DNA from: Lachancea mirantina
Lineage: Eukaryota; Ascomycota; Saccharomycetes; Saccharomycetales; Saccharomycetaceae
Direction of reading: 5' to 3'
Assembly: GCA_900074745.1 (NCBI GenBank)
Contig: LT598467.1
Location: 1 to 64,000 of the forward strand
Length of the DNA: 64,000 nt
The position numbers were made by a program, and so were the translations under genes. The notes below the pieces were generated by a model, which had not been told where the DNA came from, made no database searches, and worked only from the letters and a program-made list of their open reading frames with translations. This document shows, piece by piece, positions 37,520-47,680 of this stretch. Each line of letters starts with the position of its first letter. Position 1 is the first letter of the stretch.

Positions 37520-40030
37520 ATGGGTAAAACACAGAAAAAGAATAGCAAGGGTCGTTTGGATAAGTACTATTATCTGGCCAAAGAGAAAGGTTACAGAGCC
37601 CGTTCGTCCTTCAAAATCATTCAGATCAATCAAAAATATGGACATTTTTTGGAAAAATCGAAGGTCGTCATTGATCTGTGTGCTGCACCAGGTTCTTGGT
37701 GTCAGGTTGCGTCCAACGTTTGTCCAATTAACTCATTGATTATTGGCGTGGATATTGTACCCATGAAGACTATGCCCAATGTCATCACATTTCAAAGCGA
37801 TATCACGACAGAGGATTGCCGATCCAGACTGAGGGGTTACATGAAGACGTGGAAGGCCGATACGGTTTTACATGACGGTGCCCCAAACGTTGGTCTTGGG
37901 TGGGTTCAGGATGCCTTTACGCAGTCTCATTTAACACTGCAAGCTTTGAAACTTGCAGCTGAAAACCTTGTTGTTGGCGGTACATTTGTGACGAAGATAT
38001 TCCGTTCTAAGGATTACAACAAGCTTTTCTGGGTATTTCAACAGCTATTCGACAAAGTGGAGGCGACGAAGCCTCCAGCTTCTAGGAATGTGTCCGCTGA
38101 AATCTTCGTCGTCTGCAGAGGCTTCAAAGCCCCTAAGAAAATGGATCCGAGGCTGCTAGACCCACGGGAGGTATTTGAAGAGCTACCCGATGGCCCTCAA
38201 AACGTTGAGGCGAAGGTATTCAACCCAGAAAAGAAAGTGCGTAAGAGAGGCGGCTACGATGAAGGGGACTACCTGTTGTACCATGTGAGGCCGTTAATGG
38301 ACTTCGTGAAGACGGAGACCCCGATCGACATGCTCGGTAATCTGAACAAGTTTACAGTTGACAAGGAGGAGCACGAGTGGAAGATCTTGAAGAAAATGAA
38401 ACAGACCACGACGGAGTTTTTGACTTGTATAGAAGACCTCAAAGTGCTGGGCAAGAAGGACTTCAAAATGATTTTGAAATGGAGAAAAGCTGCAAGGGAG
38501 CTCCTCGGACTTGACGAAGATGAAGAGAAGGAGGAGGTCGAAGTGCAACCGCTCAACGAGGAAGAGCAGATTGAGTCTGAACTTCAGAGTCTCCAAGAGA
38601 AGCAGCGCCTTAATCAGAAGCGTGAAAAGAGAAGGAAAAATGAGTCCAAGCAGAAGGAGATTACGAGAATGCAAATGAACATGCTCACGCCAGCGGACTT
38701 GGGTATTGAATCTGCAGAGCTTGGGAGAGAGTCTCTATTCAACTTGAAATCTGCAGAAAAAACTGGTATTCTCGACAAGCTTGCGAAGGGTAAGAGAAGA
38801 ATGATTTTCTCAGAGGCAGAGCTAGCTCAAGACAACGATGTGCATATTGATGAAAATGCGCCCTTACCTGACCGCGATGAATTGGGCGAGGCCGATGAAC
38901 TTGAAGCTCAATTAAACGGAATGTATCAAGATTTCAAGGAGAGAAAAGCGGAAAGAGATGCTAAGTATAGAGCCAAGCAGGCCCGGGGTGGCGATAATGA
39001 GGAAGATTGGATCGGTTTTGGAGCGTCAGACGGTGAATCAAATGAAAAGAAGAAAGCAGACTACGTTAGCGAGGACGAAAGTGACTTGTCAGATTCAGAC
39101 GACGATGAGGCCATTAATAAACTTATTGCTACAATCCGAAGCGAACCTAAAAAAGAAAATACTCTCAGCGCAAAAGCAAGAGCTCTGTTCGAGGATTCCA
39201 TCTTTGATGGTGTTCAAGCAGACTTGCCAACAGAACCGGCTGCTGTTTCAAAGGAAGCTCCAAAGGGTCAGGCGAGTACTAGCGTGAAGAAGAGAAAGCA
39301 TGAAGACCTAGACGATGTTCAAGCCGACTCAGACGATGAATCAAGCTCTTCGGAATCTGAATTCGAGATTGTTGCCAATGACGAGGAGACACCGGAAAGT
39401 GATTCGGATTATGATTCTGCCTCTGAAAGGAAGCTTGCTGAAAATAAAAAGCTTTCCGAGGACATCGATATAGCCACAGTCGAGGCTATGACTCTCGCTC
39501 ACCAACTAGCGTTAGGTCAGAAAACTAAGCATGATCTTGTTGACGAAGGTTTCAATAGGTACGCTTTCCGCGATGTTGAGAACCTTCCTGAATGGTTCCT
39601 TGAAGATGAACAACAACACTCAAAGATCAACCGGCCAATCACTAAAGAGGCTGCCACAGCCATAAAGGAAAAAATGAAGGCATTGAATGCCAGACCAATC
39701 AAGAAGGTTGCGGAAGCCAAGGCAAGGAAGAAGATGCGCGCTGTCGCAAGACTCGAGAAGATCAAAAAGAAGGCCGGTGTAATTAACGAAGATTCTGAGA
39801 GATCGGAGAGAGACAAGGCAGATGAGATTGCTAAATTGATGAGGAAGGTTACTAAAAAGCAAAAGCAAAAGCCAAAGGTGACTCTGGTTGTTGCCACAGG
39901 CAAAAACAGAGGCTTATCGGGCCGACCAAAGGGTGTCAAAGGGAAATATAAAATGGTTGATGGTGTTCTCAAGAATGAACAAAGGGCTCTCAAGCGCATT
40001 GCCAAGAAGCATCACAAGAAAAAACATTGA
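37520..40030 (+). CDS. SPB1: SPB1, 2'-O-ribose rRNA methyltransferase
   Basis: 836 residues (S. cerevisiae 841). An N-terminal FtsJ/RrmJ domain (about 1-215) has KEKGYRARSSFKI, VIDLCAAPGSWCQVA as AdoMet motif, and the K-D-K-E tetrad region (LHDGAPNVGLGW; VTKIFRSKDY). A central DUF3381 region follows and a long charged coiled-coil tail ends in the conserved SPB1_C part (VDEGFNRYAFRDVENLPEWFLEDE; GLSGRPKGVKGKYKMVDGVLKNEQRA). Spb1 methylates G2922 of 25S rRNA late in 60S assembly in the nucleolus. CTG codons 19 and 53 fall on invariant leucines, evidence for the standard code. It is convergent with PBN1, 42 bases apart. Confidence 0.97.
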   Translation: MGKTQKKNSKGRLDKYYYLAKEKGYRARSSFKIIQINQKYGHFLEKSKVVIDLCAAPGSWCQVASNVCPINSLIIGVDIVPMKTMPNVITFQSDITTEDCRSRLRGYMKTWKADTVLHDGAPNVGLGWVQDAFTQSHLTLQALKLAAENLVVGGTFVTKIFRSKDYNKLFWVFQQLFDKVEATKPPASRNVSAEIFVVCRGFKAPKKMDPRLLDPREVFEELPDGPQNVEAKVFNPEKKVRKRGGYDEGDYLLYHVRPLMDFVKTETPIDMLGNLNKFTVDKEEHEWKILKKMKQTTTEFLTCIEDLKVLGKKDFKMILKWRKAARELLGLDEDEEKEEVEVQPLNEEEQIESELQSLQEKQRLNQKREKRRKNESKQKEITRMQMNMLTPADLGIESAELGRESLFNLKSAEKTGILDKLAKGKRRMIFSEAELAQDNDVHIDENAPLPDRDELGEADELEAQLNGMYQDFKERKAERDAKYRAKQARGGDNEEDWIGFGASDGESNEKKKADYVSEDESDLSDSDDDEAINKLIATIRSEPKKENTLSAKARALFEDSIFDGVQADLPTEPAAVSKEAPKGQASTSVKKRKHEDLDDVQADSDDESSSSESEFEIVANDEETPESDSDYDSASERKLAENKKLSEDIDIATVEAMTLAHQLALGQKTKHDLVDEGFNRYAFRDVENLPEWFLEDEQQHSKINRPITKEAATAIKEKMKALNARPIKKVAEAKARKKMRAVARLEKIKKKAGVINEDSERSERDKADEIAKLMRKVTKKQKQKPKVTLVVATGKNRGLSGRPKGVKGKYKMVDGVLKNEQRALKRIAKKHHKKKH

Positions 40031-40072
40031 AACTGAGGCATTATAAAGCGTGCAGTTCTCTTTTTGGATATC

Positions 40073-41290
40073 TTAAGTATTTTTAAAAAATTTGGCAAAG
40101 AGATAGACCAATGACACAACAACGCATAGCACGGTTGTGAGTTGGAAAAAGTGGTAATCATTCATGTTACCTGCCGGTATAGAAACCTCAATTTTTGTAG
40201 TGTTTAAATGCGTGAAAACTGTATCCTCCGTGAAGTAAGCCTCGAATCCGAGACCCTTCGAGTAAAAAGGATTTTCGCGAACCGAAGAGGATCCACTATC
40301 GCAAGCTTTAAACACGAGAAGGTCAAAGCTTGCTGTATTGACCGCCACCCCATCAACGGGTCGAACATAGCGGGAATGCAATTTAATTTCATTTTCAATT
40401 CCTGGTTGAAGCCTGAACATAGTTTCAGAGCCCCATACGTCAGCGGGTAATTTATACTCCGGAAGCTCAAGATCCTGACTTCCATGGAGGAAAACCGGGC
40501 TGCTTTGGTACTTGTCCACAAACAACTCTCTGGGTAGCGTTATATATGAGAAAAACTCGCACTGTGTCTTATTGTCATGTTCTCGCAGATCAATAGCGAC
40601 ATTTGGGTGCAGACCGACCGGCTGACGCAACGTTAGGGGAGTTCGCGAATCAATTGGTCGCCGAATGTGGGCTTGTTGGTAAAAAAGCATTGTCTGTTGG
40701 CATTTGTCAATAGTACCATTTTCGAGCCACATACACCTGACTCCATTCAAAGTGACCTCAGTGTTATCTTCTGATTCCACAGAAAAGAAGCCTGCCTCGA
40801 GTTTACTCAAATGCTCATCAATTTTGACCTTGACCAACGAATCGGTCTCCACTTGAAAATATTCATCGACCTTAATAGTAGCTCCTTCTACTTGAATATC
40901 TAGATCCGCGAGTCCCTCATCAAATTTCTGCAAGATGGTAGCCACTTCTGGTAATTTATCATAGATCATGTCTTCATCAAATTCATCTGCATGGACGAGT
41001 TTGAAATTCGGTAGCATTGGACCATTGGATTCTGTCCTATTGCCGACATATACGTTTAATCCATTGATCAATGTAGGTTCTAAAATATTTTGCTGGCAAT
41101 TCTTGGCTCTTTTCCAAGTTATTCGAGTGGCTTCCAGAGACGATGTTGGCAATGTTACATTTCTTTCGATAGTCCATCTTCGCTGAATGAATTGACCGTT
41201 ACCTCTCATTACTACAGAGTTATCTTGGATATCCAAATCTTCACTGAGTACATCATGATTTTTCGAGACCACTGAAATTCTTTGGCGCAT
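40073..41290 (-). CDS. PBN1: PBN1, GPI mannosyltransferase I subunit
   Basis: 405 residues from ATG 41290 (MRQRISVVSKNHD); the open frame runs 11 codons further without an ATG. The match to S. cerevisiae Pbn1 (416) is clear along the length: QFIQRRWTIERN, NGVRCMWLENGTIDKCQQTMLFY, PIGLHP-like PVGLHPNVAIDL, LPRELFVDKYQSSPVFLHGSQDLELPEY and NPFYSKGLGFEAYFTEDTVFTHLN (split here for reading). A single C-terminal membrane anchor (about 375-400) ends the protein, with the bulk in the ER lumen. Pbn1 supports Gpi14 in adding the first mannose to GPI and acts in ER quality control. The 41291-41735 spacer holds only two divergent promoters. Confidence 0.95.
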   Translation of the reverse strand: MRQRISVVSKNHDVLSEDLDIQDNSVVMRGNGQFIQRRWTIERNVTLPTSSLEATRITWKRAKNCQQNILEPTLINGLNVYVGNRTESNGPMLPNFKLVHADEFDEDMIYDKLPEVATILQKFDEGLADLDIQVEGATIKVDEYFQVETDSLVKVKIDEHLSKLEAGFFSVESEDNTEVTLNGVRCMWLENGTIDKCQQTMLFYQQAHIRRPIDSRTPLTLRQPVGLHPNVAIDLREHDNKTQCEFFSYITLPRELFVDKYQSSPVFLHGSQDLELPEYKLPADVWGSETMFRLQPGIENEIKLHSRYVRPVDGVAVNTASFDLLVFKACDSGSSSVRENPFYSKGLGFEAYFTEDTVFTHLNTTKIEVSIPAGNMNDYHFFQLTTVLCVVVSLVYLFAKFFKNT

Positions 41291-41735
41291 ATCCTGAATA
41301 GCTGTATTTATATCTTGTGTCACGCTATAGCCTATCTTAAAGTTATCGATTTCATCAATTATCGTGAACCATTTCTATTAAGAAAAATTTGAGATATCAA
41401 CTTGAGTTAAATAAGACAAGTTAGGCACAGCGGAGAATCAAGCGTAGCTCTTTCGAGTGTGACTGGCAGCTCTCCTTGTCAGATACTAGAATCTTGAAGA
41501 TTTTTGGTGGAATTAAGCTTTCCAAATTATCATTCTGAGGAGCTGTAAAAGAAATCTGAAAGCCTTCAAAAACACGGAGAGAAGGGCAAGAACGAAGATT
41601 GAAAGTCTGGCACTTCCACATTTCAAAGTTCTCATTCTCTTAGAATTTTAAGCGTTTAAAGAATCGGATTCCCTCACCAACTGATTGTCGCTCATTTGCA
41701 GGTGGAATTCGACGATAAGGCGCGCGACGGAGGGA

Positions 41736-42911
41736 ATGTGCGACACGGAACGGTTAGAAGTTCCTAAATTCAACAACGAAACGACCCCCTTGAGGAGAGG
41801 ACACCGCCATAAGCGATCACTGGCAATTTCGGAAGATTTCGACTTTTTAAGACAGAGTTGTGGAGATGAATCCCCGCGGGCTGGACTCCATTCGTCTACG
41901 ACATCACCTCGCAAAAATGATTTGAGTCCGAGGTTCTTCATGAGTGAAGAGTCCACGTTATCTCACGGCGTACCTGAGGCTATAATCGATTTGGATGCCG
42001 CTTTGAGCGCCAAACCCAAATCTTTCGCGGCGCACAGACGCACGGAATCCGCGCCTGCCACATTGAATTTATCCTTTAGACCTGATATATCACCCACAGA
42101 AGCCCCTTGCATAGAAGAAGAGGATTGTGAGGAGGAATCAGAGTCTCCACAATTACTTCTTTCCCCACTTGGTACTGTATCACAGCCCCCTATACTTTCA
42201 AATCCAGCTTCGCCTATACGCAAAGAAGAAATCAGTAACAATACTCTGAAAATTAACAGACAGAAAGAAAGGTACTACCATTATGCAAGACAATTACCTT
42301 CTGCCAGCTCTCAGACTCCTCTTGAGTTGAGAATGAAACAATCCTCTTCTTCCTCTATCACATTGGAAACTCCATCAACACCTCAAAGGCTAACAAGCTC
42401 ACGGTCTAACTCAGGATCGCCAGCTTTGCCTCCAAATACGTTCGCAGTAAATTCTCCCCGCACTCATACCACTTTCAAGTACGAAAGTCAAATGTACGAC
42501 GTACCTTTACAATACCAACTGAAACGGGAGGACAACGGTCTCAACAACGATAATCAGCTGTTTGCCAATGCGGTTCCGAATACTAGCAAACTCCATCGAA
42601 AGTCCAAAAGTCTGGCGACTTATGATCGCAATTCATCCGAGATGCTTCCAGATGACGTTTTGCGGGGCCAGCCGGGTGATATGGTGGATTTATCATCAAA
42701 TGGAGTGAACGGACAGTTTAAAGACCTATCAAAGAAGGATTTTCTCGTTTCAAATCCCAATATCTCTTCCACCGCAACAGCCGTGACTGATCCGAGAAGC
42801 GCCAGCGACAGCTTAGTCGATCAAAAAAAATCATGCTCTTCGGGAAACAAGAAAAGAAACCGAAACAACTTTCTATCAGCTCTTGTAGCGAGGTTTAGAT
42901 CCCGGCGTTGA
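41736..42911 (+). CDS. LRE1: LRE1/HLR1 homologue, cell-wall (Cbk1 pathway) regulator
   Basis: 391 residues from ATG 41736 (MCDTERLEVPKF); the frame is open upstream without ATG. It is a serine-rich, probably disordered protein. The call is by position: between PBN1 and QCR7/APA it occupies the slot of both LRE1 (YCL051W) and its duplicate HLR1 (YDR528W). Supporting signs are an N-terminal GHRHKRSLAIS-DFDFL block and two matches to the Cbk1 phosphorylation consensus HxRxxS or HxKxxS (AHRRTES about 100, LHRKSKS about 305). Lre1 inhibits the Cbk1 kinase and modulates wall composition. The basic C-terminus (RNNFLSALVARFRSRR) may be a docking or membrane-contact tail. Without an alignment the call stays moderate. 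Spacer 42912-43201 shows no gene. Confidence 0.68.
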   Translation: MCDTERLEVPKFNNETTPLRRGHRHKRSLAISEDFDFLRQSCGDESPRAGLHSSTTSPRKNDLSPRFFMSEESTLSHGVPEAIIDLDAALSAKPKSFAAHRRTESAPATLNLSFRPDISPTEAPCIEEEDCEEESESPQLLLSPLGTVSQPPILSNPASPIRKEEISNNTLKINRQKERYYHYARQLPSASSQTPLELRMKQSSSSSITLETPSTPQRLTSSRSNSGSPALPPNTFAVNSPRTHTTFKYESQMYDVPLQYQLKREDNGLNNDNQLFANAVPNTSKLHRKSKSLATYDRNSSEMLPDDVLRGQPGDMVDLSSNGVNGQFKDLSKKDFLVSNPNISSTATAVTDPRSASDSLVDQKKSCSSGNKKRNRNNFLSALVARFRSRR

Positions 42912-43201
42912 AACCCGTGCAGTCCCTGCCCTTAATAATTAATATCCAGAGAAGATGCCTTGTGCAGTAACGACTTCATACATGTAACATTAATAGATAT
43001 AGGATATAAACACAAATCAATCGCATATCGATACTTGTCTAGAAAACAAATACGTGTTCTTACTTCATTCGTTTTGATTTAAATACATAAATAACGTCTC
43101 AATGCGGGTCTTCTCCATATGTTACCTCGAGACCTCGCTTCAGAATATATCAAGTCAAGTAGGAAGCCAGGGGATTATGCGCAACTTTCATGAGAATAAT
43201 C

Positions 43202-43585
43202 TTATTTGACCAATTCCAAATTGTCCAAATCTTCTTTCTCCTTAGCAGCGGCTTCAGCTTCTAGTAGGTAGGGGAAGATGTAAGGACGGTCCTCTTCTGG
43301 GGTCACCCACTTGTCCTTGGGCAAAAGGTGGTGTGTAAGCTCGTATTGATGAGCTCTGATGATTCTGAAAATTCTGGCATAGGATTCATCTTCTGGCAGT
43401 CTCTTCAATGCCGTCTGCGCAATATCATTCTCTTCAGAAATGAGGTCGTCATATCTCAAACCAAGTTGTCTGTAACCAGCGTATTTAACGAATTGCTGAG
43501 CAACTGGAACAACCACCTTAGACAAAGCTGGCGACTTCAAAATGAAGTCGCTCATCTTCACGATCGAAGTAAAAGTTTGAGGCAT
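43202..43585 (-). CDS. QCR7: QCR7, cytochrome bc1 complex subunit 7
   Basis: 127 residues, the same as S. cerevisiae. Typical text is [54 protein letters not shown] (given in parts) and the end of the family, [20 protein letters not shown]. Qcr7 is a small matrix-side subunit of complex III in the inner mitochondrial membrane. Its promoter has a CCAAT/HAP box and E-boxes, as expected for respiratory genes. In S. cerevisiae it lies on chromosome IV next to APA2 (YDR529C-YDR530C), in the same orientation as here. Confidence 0.97.
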   Translation of the reverse strand: MPQTFTSIVKMSDFILKSPALSKVVVPVAQQFVKYAGYRQLGLRYDDLISEENDIAQTALKRLPEDESYARIFRIIRAHQYELTHHLLPKDKWVTPEEDRPYIFPYLLEAEAAAKEKEDLDNLELVK

Positions 43586-43750
43586 AATTGATATTTATGG
43601 TCAACCGCTAGAGCTAGAATACCGCTTTGACTTGTCAACTCTTGACCAGGTTGAGGCTCGTTCGACCGTAGTATAAGTTAAAACCGACAAAATTTGTTGT
43701 TCAGGTCAAGATGTATCATTTCATACAACTAGCATTATAGATTTGTGAAT

Positions 43751-43800
43751 TGATTGGTCAATAGTCACATGACGAGCCAGAGTATCACAGATCACGTGAT
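43751..43800. promoter_or_regulatory. HAP and Cbf1 sites upstream of QCR7
   Basis: TGATTGGT at 43751-43758 fits the Hap2/3/4/5 consensus TNATTGGT. GTCACATGAC at 43764-43773 and ATCACGTGAT at 43791-43800 are E-boxes of Cbf1 type. They lie 165-215 bp upstream of QCR7, matching carbon-source control of respiratory genes. Confidence 0.6.
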
Positions 43801-43862
43801 AGATATCAAACAGCTGTAAAAGCGCTAAGATGGCCCATCTCTATCTAATCTGATTCTTAAGC

Positions 43863-44822
43863 CTAGTAGGAGTATTGATCAGACTTAGATCCCGCCGTGT
43901 TGGGGAACCCACATTCGAGTAAGAATTCGTCGATGACATGCGGGTTCTCTTGCACGTGCGAGAAGACTTCTTGATCTTTGATCAGGATCAGACCGGCGTA
44001 GCCCGTAGCGTTGAATCCAATATTTAGTTTCTTGCTAAAGGCGGAGGAACGAGGCACCAGGCAGAGCCAGGATCGGGTCATCATGACGTTGTAGCCGACA
44101 CTCAAACGTTCCGATTCGCTGGTCCAGTCCTGGAAAAACGTCAGAGTGCGCTGCAGCAGTGAAACAAACGTCATGGCGAGCAACTCCTCGTCGATGTTGG
44201 TTTCGTCCTCGGGCAAAGGCACGACGAAATGCGCGTAGGACACGTTTTTGTCCTGTAAGGGTTCCGAGTTCATGTTCGGTATGTAATGGGTCTGTCCGCT
44301 GCACAGGCGGTCCTGAAGCGGAGCGAACTTTTTTGGCAGGGCCAGCAACTGCAGGTGCTTGTGGTCCTGTGACGATCCGCTATTGGCGCCACAGTTGTAG
44401 AACACCATGTGTCTGACACCTTCGTCCTCGTCGTCCAAGGATTGCAGAAGCTTGTACGATGTCAACAGGTCTTTTGGAGTAAGCGTACTGGTCTGCGGCT
44501 TGAATTCTCTGGTCACTAGAAGCGCGTGTTCAGGAACAACGGGAAACTTATTGAGCACGAGTCTGAACTCGTTTTCTCCGTTTACATTGTCTACGACCGT
44601 CAATTCAGGTTCAGGCTCCGCAAAAGGGTCCTTCTTCTTAGACGCATCTTCGTCACGACGCTCCGGTTTCTTCAGCAAACTAGGCGCATAGGTCACCATG
44701 TAGCTAACCCCGCTCTTAGAATCTTTATGCTTACTCGACGACGACTCGGTGAAAACGACATCGCCGTTTTTTAAAGCCGAGTCGTATTTCTCTTTGATTT
44801 GCTGTCTCAATGAAGTGGTCAT
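43863..44822 (-). CDS. APA2: Ap4A phosphorylase (APA1/APA2)
   Basis: 319 residues, as in S. cerevisiae (321-325). It contains the HIT-like catalytic segment [17 protein letters not shown], the upstream [22 protein letters not shown] and the C-terminal [10 protein letters not shown]-type block (here [17 protein letters not shown]). The enzyme splits diadenosine tetraphosphate with phosphate into ATP and ADP, and has ADP sulfurylase activity. The single gene here corresponds to both APA1 (YCL050C) and APA2 (YDR530C), duplicates in S. cerevisiae; I use APA2 as the symbol only because QCR7 and CAB1 flank it. The first ATG is used; GC-richer than its neighbours. Confidence 0.95.
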   Translation of the reverse strand: MTTSLRQQIKEKYDSALKNGDVVFTESSSSKHKDSKSGVSYMVTYAPSLLKKPERRDEDASKKKDPFAEPEPELTVVDNVNGENEFRLVLNKFPVVPEHALLVTREFKPQTSTLTPKDLLTSYKLLQSLDDEDEGVRHMVFYNCGANSGSSQDHKHLQLLALPKKFAPLQDRLCSGQTHYIPNMNSEPLQDKNVSYAHFVVPLPEDETNIDEELLAMTFVSLLQRTLTFFQDWTSESERLSVGYNVMMTRSWLCLVPRSSAFSKKLNIGFNATGYAGLILIKDQEVFSHVQENPHVIDEFLLECGFPNTAGSKSDQYSY

Positions 44823-45125
44823 ATCTATCAGGATGGAATCTTAAACTTGATCTTGAAATCCTATTTCGTCCAAATAATCCAAATGTTTAATTGTCAAGCA
44901 CCTTCTTGTGAAAAATGCCTTGATCATCAGATCATCAGATGGCTACCATGAACAACTGAACAGAAAAAAAAGACAAAAAAAAGTCACGAGAGAGCCAAAC
45001 TGTGCAATTAGCAACGGATATCAGTGAATTACACGAAAATGAGAGTCAAAACCGTCAGTTATAGTAGCCGCGAATTATGAATGCTAAGCTGTTAATAATT
45101 GTAGGTTTTCAGATAATTAGTCAAA

Positions 45126-45141
45126 ATCACGTGATGAGTCA
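45126..45141. promoter_or_regulatory. E-box and Gcn4 site in the APA/CAB1 divergent spacer
   Basis: ATCACGTGAT (45126-45135) overlaps TGAGTCA (45135-45141), a perfect Gcn4/AP-1 site. They lie about 150 bp before CAB1 and 300 bp before the Ap4A phosphorylase. The 44823-45291 spacer otherwise carries no gene. Confidence 0.5.
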
Positions 45142-45291
45142 TTCCACTTGTCGAATTTTTTTTCAACAGTTGTATATGACACGGTTTCTTGAGAACTTCG
45201 TTTAGGCGATGTTCTGTAAGAGCACAGCTGCGTATGAGCGCATCAATTGGTTAGTCGAGAACTTATTGTTAGTTTTGAGCTCAGTAGCGCG

Positions 45292-46392
45292 ATGACGCAG
45301 ATCACGAATGACATTGAGTATCCTGGAGATCTGAGAAATACCAGGAGCCTGTTCACAATCGCCGTGGACATTGGAGGCTCGCTCGCCAAGGTCGTGTATT
45401 CCCCGGAGGGATCGGATAGGCTTATATTCGAGGCAATGGAAACAGAACTGATAGACGAGTTTGTGCGGTTGTTGCACAGCATCATCGAGCATCACAACGG
45501 CGGGTCGCAGAAATCGGCCCAGGTCATCGCGACAGGCGGTGGGGCATACAAGTTTTACGACCTGCTGAAAAAAGAATTTCCAGACGTGAAATGCATATCG
45601 CGGCAGGACGAGATGGAGTGTTTGATACGCGGACTCGATTTTTTCATCCACGAGATCCCAGAAGAAGTGTTCACATACAACGATATCGACGGCGAACATA
45701 TCGTGGTGCCGGAGCACGCGAAGATCTACCCATACATGTTGGTCAACATCGGCTCCGGAGTCTCGATCTTGAAAGTTGACGCCCCGAACAAGTTCACGCG
45801 TGTTGGAGGTTCTTCGCTGGGCGGCGGAACGCTGTGGGGGCTTTTATCTCTCATTACGGGCGCCAAGACGTACGATGAGATGCTCAGCTGGGCGCATCGC
45901 GGCGACAACACAAATGTGGACACACTAGTGGGTGACATATATGGCACAGGATACGACAAAATTGGGCTCAAACCGACAAGCATTGCGAGTTCCTTCGGAA
46001 AGGTGTTCCAGCGAGGTGCCCATTTGCCACACGCGGGCGCGATTGCAGACGGTACAGCTGTCAACGAGACCACAGATGACTCGGAACTAACGTGCACCAG
46101 CGAGATTCTGACCAGAAACAAAAAATTTAACCGGGCGGATATCTCAAAAAGTCTGCTGTACGCAGTGTCCAACAACATAGGACAAATAGCGTACTTGCAG
46201 GCCAAAGTGCATAATGTGCCAAACATATATTTCGGTGGCTCCTACATCCGCGGCCACTTGACGACAATGAACACTTTGAGTTACGCCATTAATTTTTGGT
46301 CCCAAGGACAGAAACAGGCATTTTTCTTGAGGCATGAGGGCTATCTTGGAGCGATGGGTGCGTTTCTAACGGCACAAGAGACATCCACCTGA
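45292..46392 (+). CDS. CAB1: CAB1, pantothenate kinase
   Basis: 366 residues from ATG 45292 (MTQITNDIEYPGD); S. cerevisiae Cab1 has 367. The open frame extends 15 codons upstream from a TTG only. Type II eukaryotic kinase motifs are AVDIGGSLAKVVY near 29-41, ATGGGAYKFYDLL, NIGSGVSILKV and the GGSSLGGGTLWGL glycine-rich block, ending with YFGGSYIRG and EGYLGAMGAF. It phosphorylates pantothenate, the first and controlled step of CoA synthesis. Its stop is 24 bases from that of KRE28 on the other strand. Order APA-CAB1-KRE28 is as in S. cerevisiae YDR530C-YDR532C. Confidence 0.95.
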   Translation: MTQITNDIEYPGDLRNTRSLFTIAVDIGGSLAKVVYSPEGSDRLIFEAMETELIDEFVRLLHSIIEHHNGGSQKSAQVIATGGGAYKFYDLLKKEFPDVKCISRQDEMECLIRGLDFFIHEIPEEVFTYNDIDGEHIVVPEHAKIYPYMLVNIGSGVSILKVDAPNKFTRVGGSSLGGGTLWGLLSLITGAKTYDEMLSWAHRGDNTNVDTLVGDIYGTGYDKIGLKPTSIASSFGKVFQRGAHLPHAGAIADGTAVNETTDDSELTCTSEILTRNKKFNRADISKSLLYAVSNNIGQIAYLQAKVHNVPNIYFGGSYIRGHLTTMNTLSYAINFWSQGQKQAFFLRHEGYLGAMGAFLTAQETST

Positions 46393-46416
46393 AAAGAAAG
46401 AGACGGATTGTGATGT

Positions 46417-47478
46417 TTAGCTTTTTTCTGAAATTTCTTTAGCATAACTTTTAATCCCGCTCAGTACATGTACCAAAGCTGATTTAATATTACGGTCCTT
46501 CACGCTATTCAAAATTTCACGCTCAGCTCTTTCCGCTGCATTCTGCTGTGGCATGTCCCCGAAAATCTTCAAATCCGTCACAACGTCTCCATCATATGTC
46601 AACAGCACATCCACACCATAGCACCTCAATTGTACATAATCGTTTCCCAGAAGCACATCTAACTGGTCGGCCTCTTCAGGAAGAAAGTTTTTCGTCCAAA
46701 ACTTCGATAACAAGTCAAGGGTTTGGCATTTGTTGGCTACATCGGCACTTGTAGACTGCTCGGCTTTACCTCGCGATTCTTGCTGAAGCGCGTCTTTTGT
46801 GGCAGAAAGAGCCGCTATTTGCTCTTTTAGTCGCGTCTCATGAAAAGCCATTTCTTGCATGCTTTTCCACGCCGCATAGGTTTCTGTTATGGGATCGACC
46901 TTGAAAGCTGCCGCTTCTGCTTCTTTTTGCTGTTCCCTTTTCATAGCGTCGAGTTCTTCCAAAAGTGACCAGCACTCTTCAAGAATATTTGTAGCATTCA
47001 GACATTCTTCATTAATATTTTCCCAGCCCTCGGTGATGCTGCCCGAGACATCAGAGATCTGATTTTGCAAAGCGTCGATCACCTCGCTCAAACCTTTAGT
47101 CGTAGCATCCTCGGACTCTCGTACTTCCTCGCGTAAAATCTTTATCTTTGCTTCGTCCAGCGCTTCTAGTTGCGTGATGTCCTGAATGGACATCGTATAT
47201 CTCAGAAAATTGTCAAGGGTCTCTTGCTCGAGATGAAGCTCTTTCAAATTATCTGTCAGCCGAGACAGATCGTCAATTCTCTGTGGTATGCAGCTCGTGT
47301 CCACAATAAGTCCGTTGTTCTTCGAACCCACTACCAATTCGTTGTTTTCGGATAGCTGTCTGACGCTTTCCTGTAGCTGATCCAGTGCATCGCCGAAATG
47401 CTTCTCTTGCTCTGACAGCGCATTTTCGCTTAAAATTGCAACTTCGTCTTGCAACGTCTCAAGCTGCGTCCTGCTCAT
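46417..47478 (-). CDS. KRE28: KRE28 homologue, kinetochore protein partner of Spc105
   Basis: 353 residues (S. cerevisiae Kre28 385), nearly all helical coiled coil from 1 to about 270 (for example DALDQLQESVRQLSENNELV; RLKEQIAALSATKDALQQES), followed by a compact C-terminal region with LSKFWTKNFLPEEADQLDVLL, YVQLRCYGVDVLLTYDGDVV and LKIFGDMP. The call rests on place (next to CAB1, as YDR532C) and on architecture. Kre28 binds Spc105/KNL1 in the outer kinetochore and helps hold microtubules and checkpoint factors. The first ATG is used. Confidence 0.75.
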   Translation of the reverse strand: MSRTQLETLQDEVAILSENALSEQEKHFGDALDQLQESVRQLSENNELVVGSKNNGLIVDTSCIPQRIDDLSRLTDNLKELHLEQETLDNFLRYTMSIQDITQLEALDEAKIKILREEVRESEDATTKGLSEVIDALQNQISDVSGSITEGWENINEECLNATNILEECWSLLEELDAMKREQQKEAEAAAFKVDPITETYAAWKSMQEMAFHETRLKEQIAALSATKDALQQESRGKAEQSTSADVANKCQTLDLLSKFWTKNFLPEEADQLDVLLGNDYVQLRCYGVDVLLTYDGDVVTDLKIFGDMPQQNAAERAEREILNSVKDRNIKSALVHVLSGIKSYAKEISEKS

Positions 47479-47680
47479 GATTCAAGCGCATTAACTAACT
47501 TCTAAAGCAGCAGACTTCCGGATTGGTGGCACGAATGGAAGCCCTAGAAGATGGCATGTATATTGTTTACGCGATGGAAACGTATGAAGTGATATATCTC
47601 GATCAATTGATCATTATTTAAATAGTGATGATCTAGATAAGCTTTAAATCTTTCTTCCTTTCAATGTTAATCAAAGCGAA

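Noticed and set aside
37520-37680. CUG-Ser genetic code
   Set aside because: CTG codons 19 and 53 of SPB1 fall on leucines conserved in the whole family, so CTG reads as leucine.
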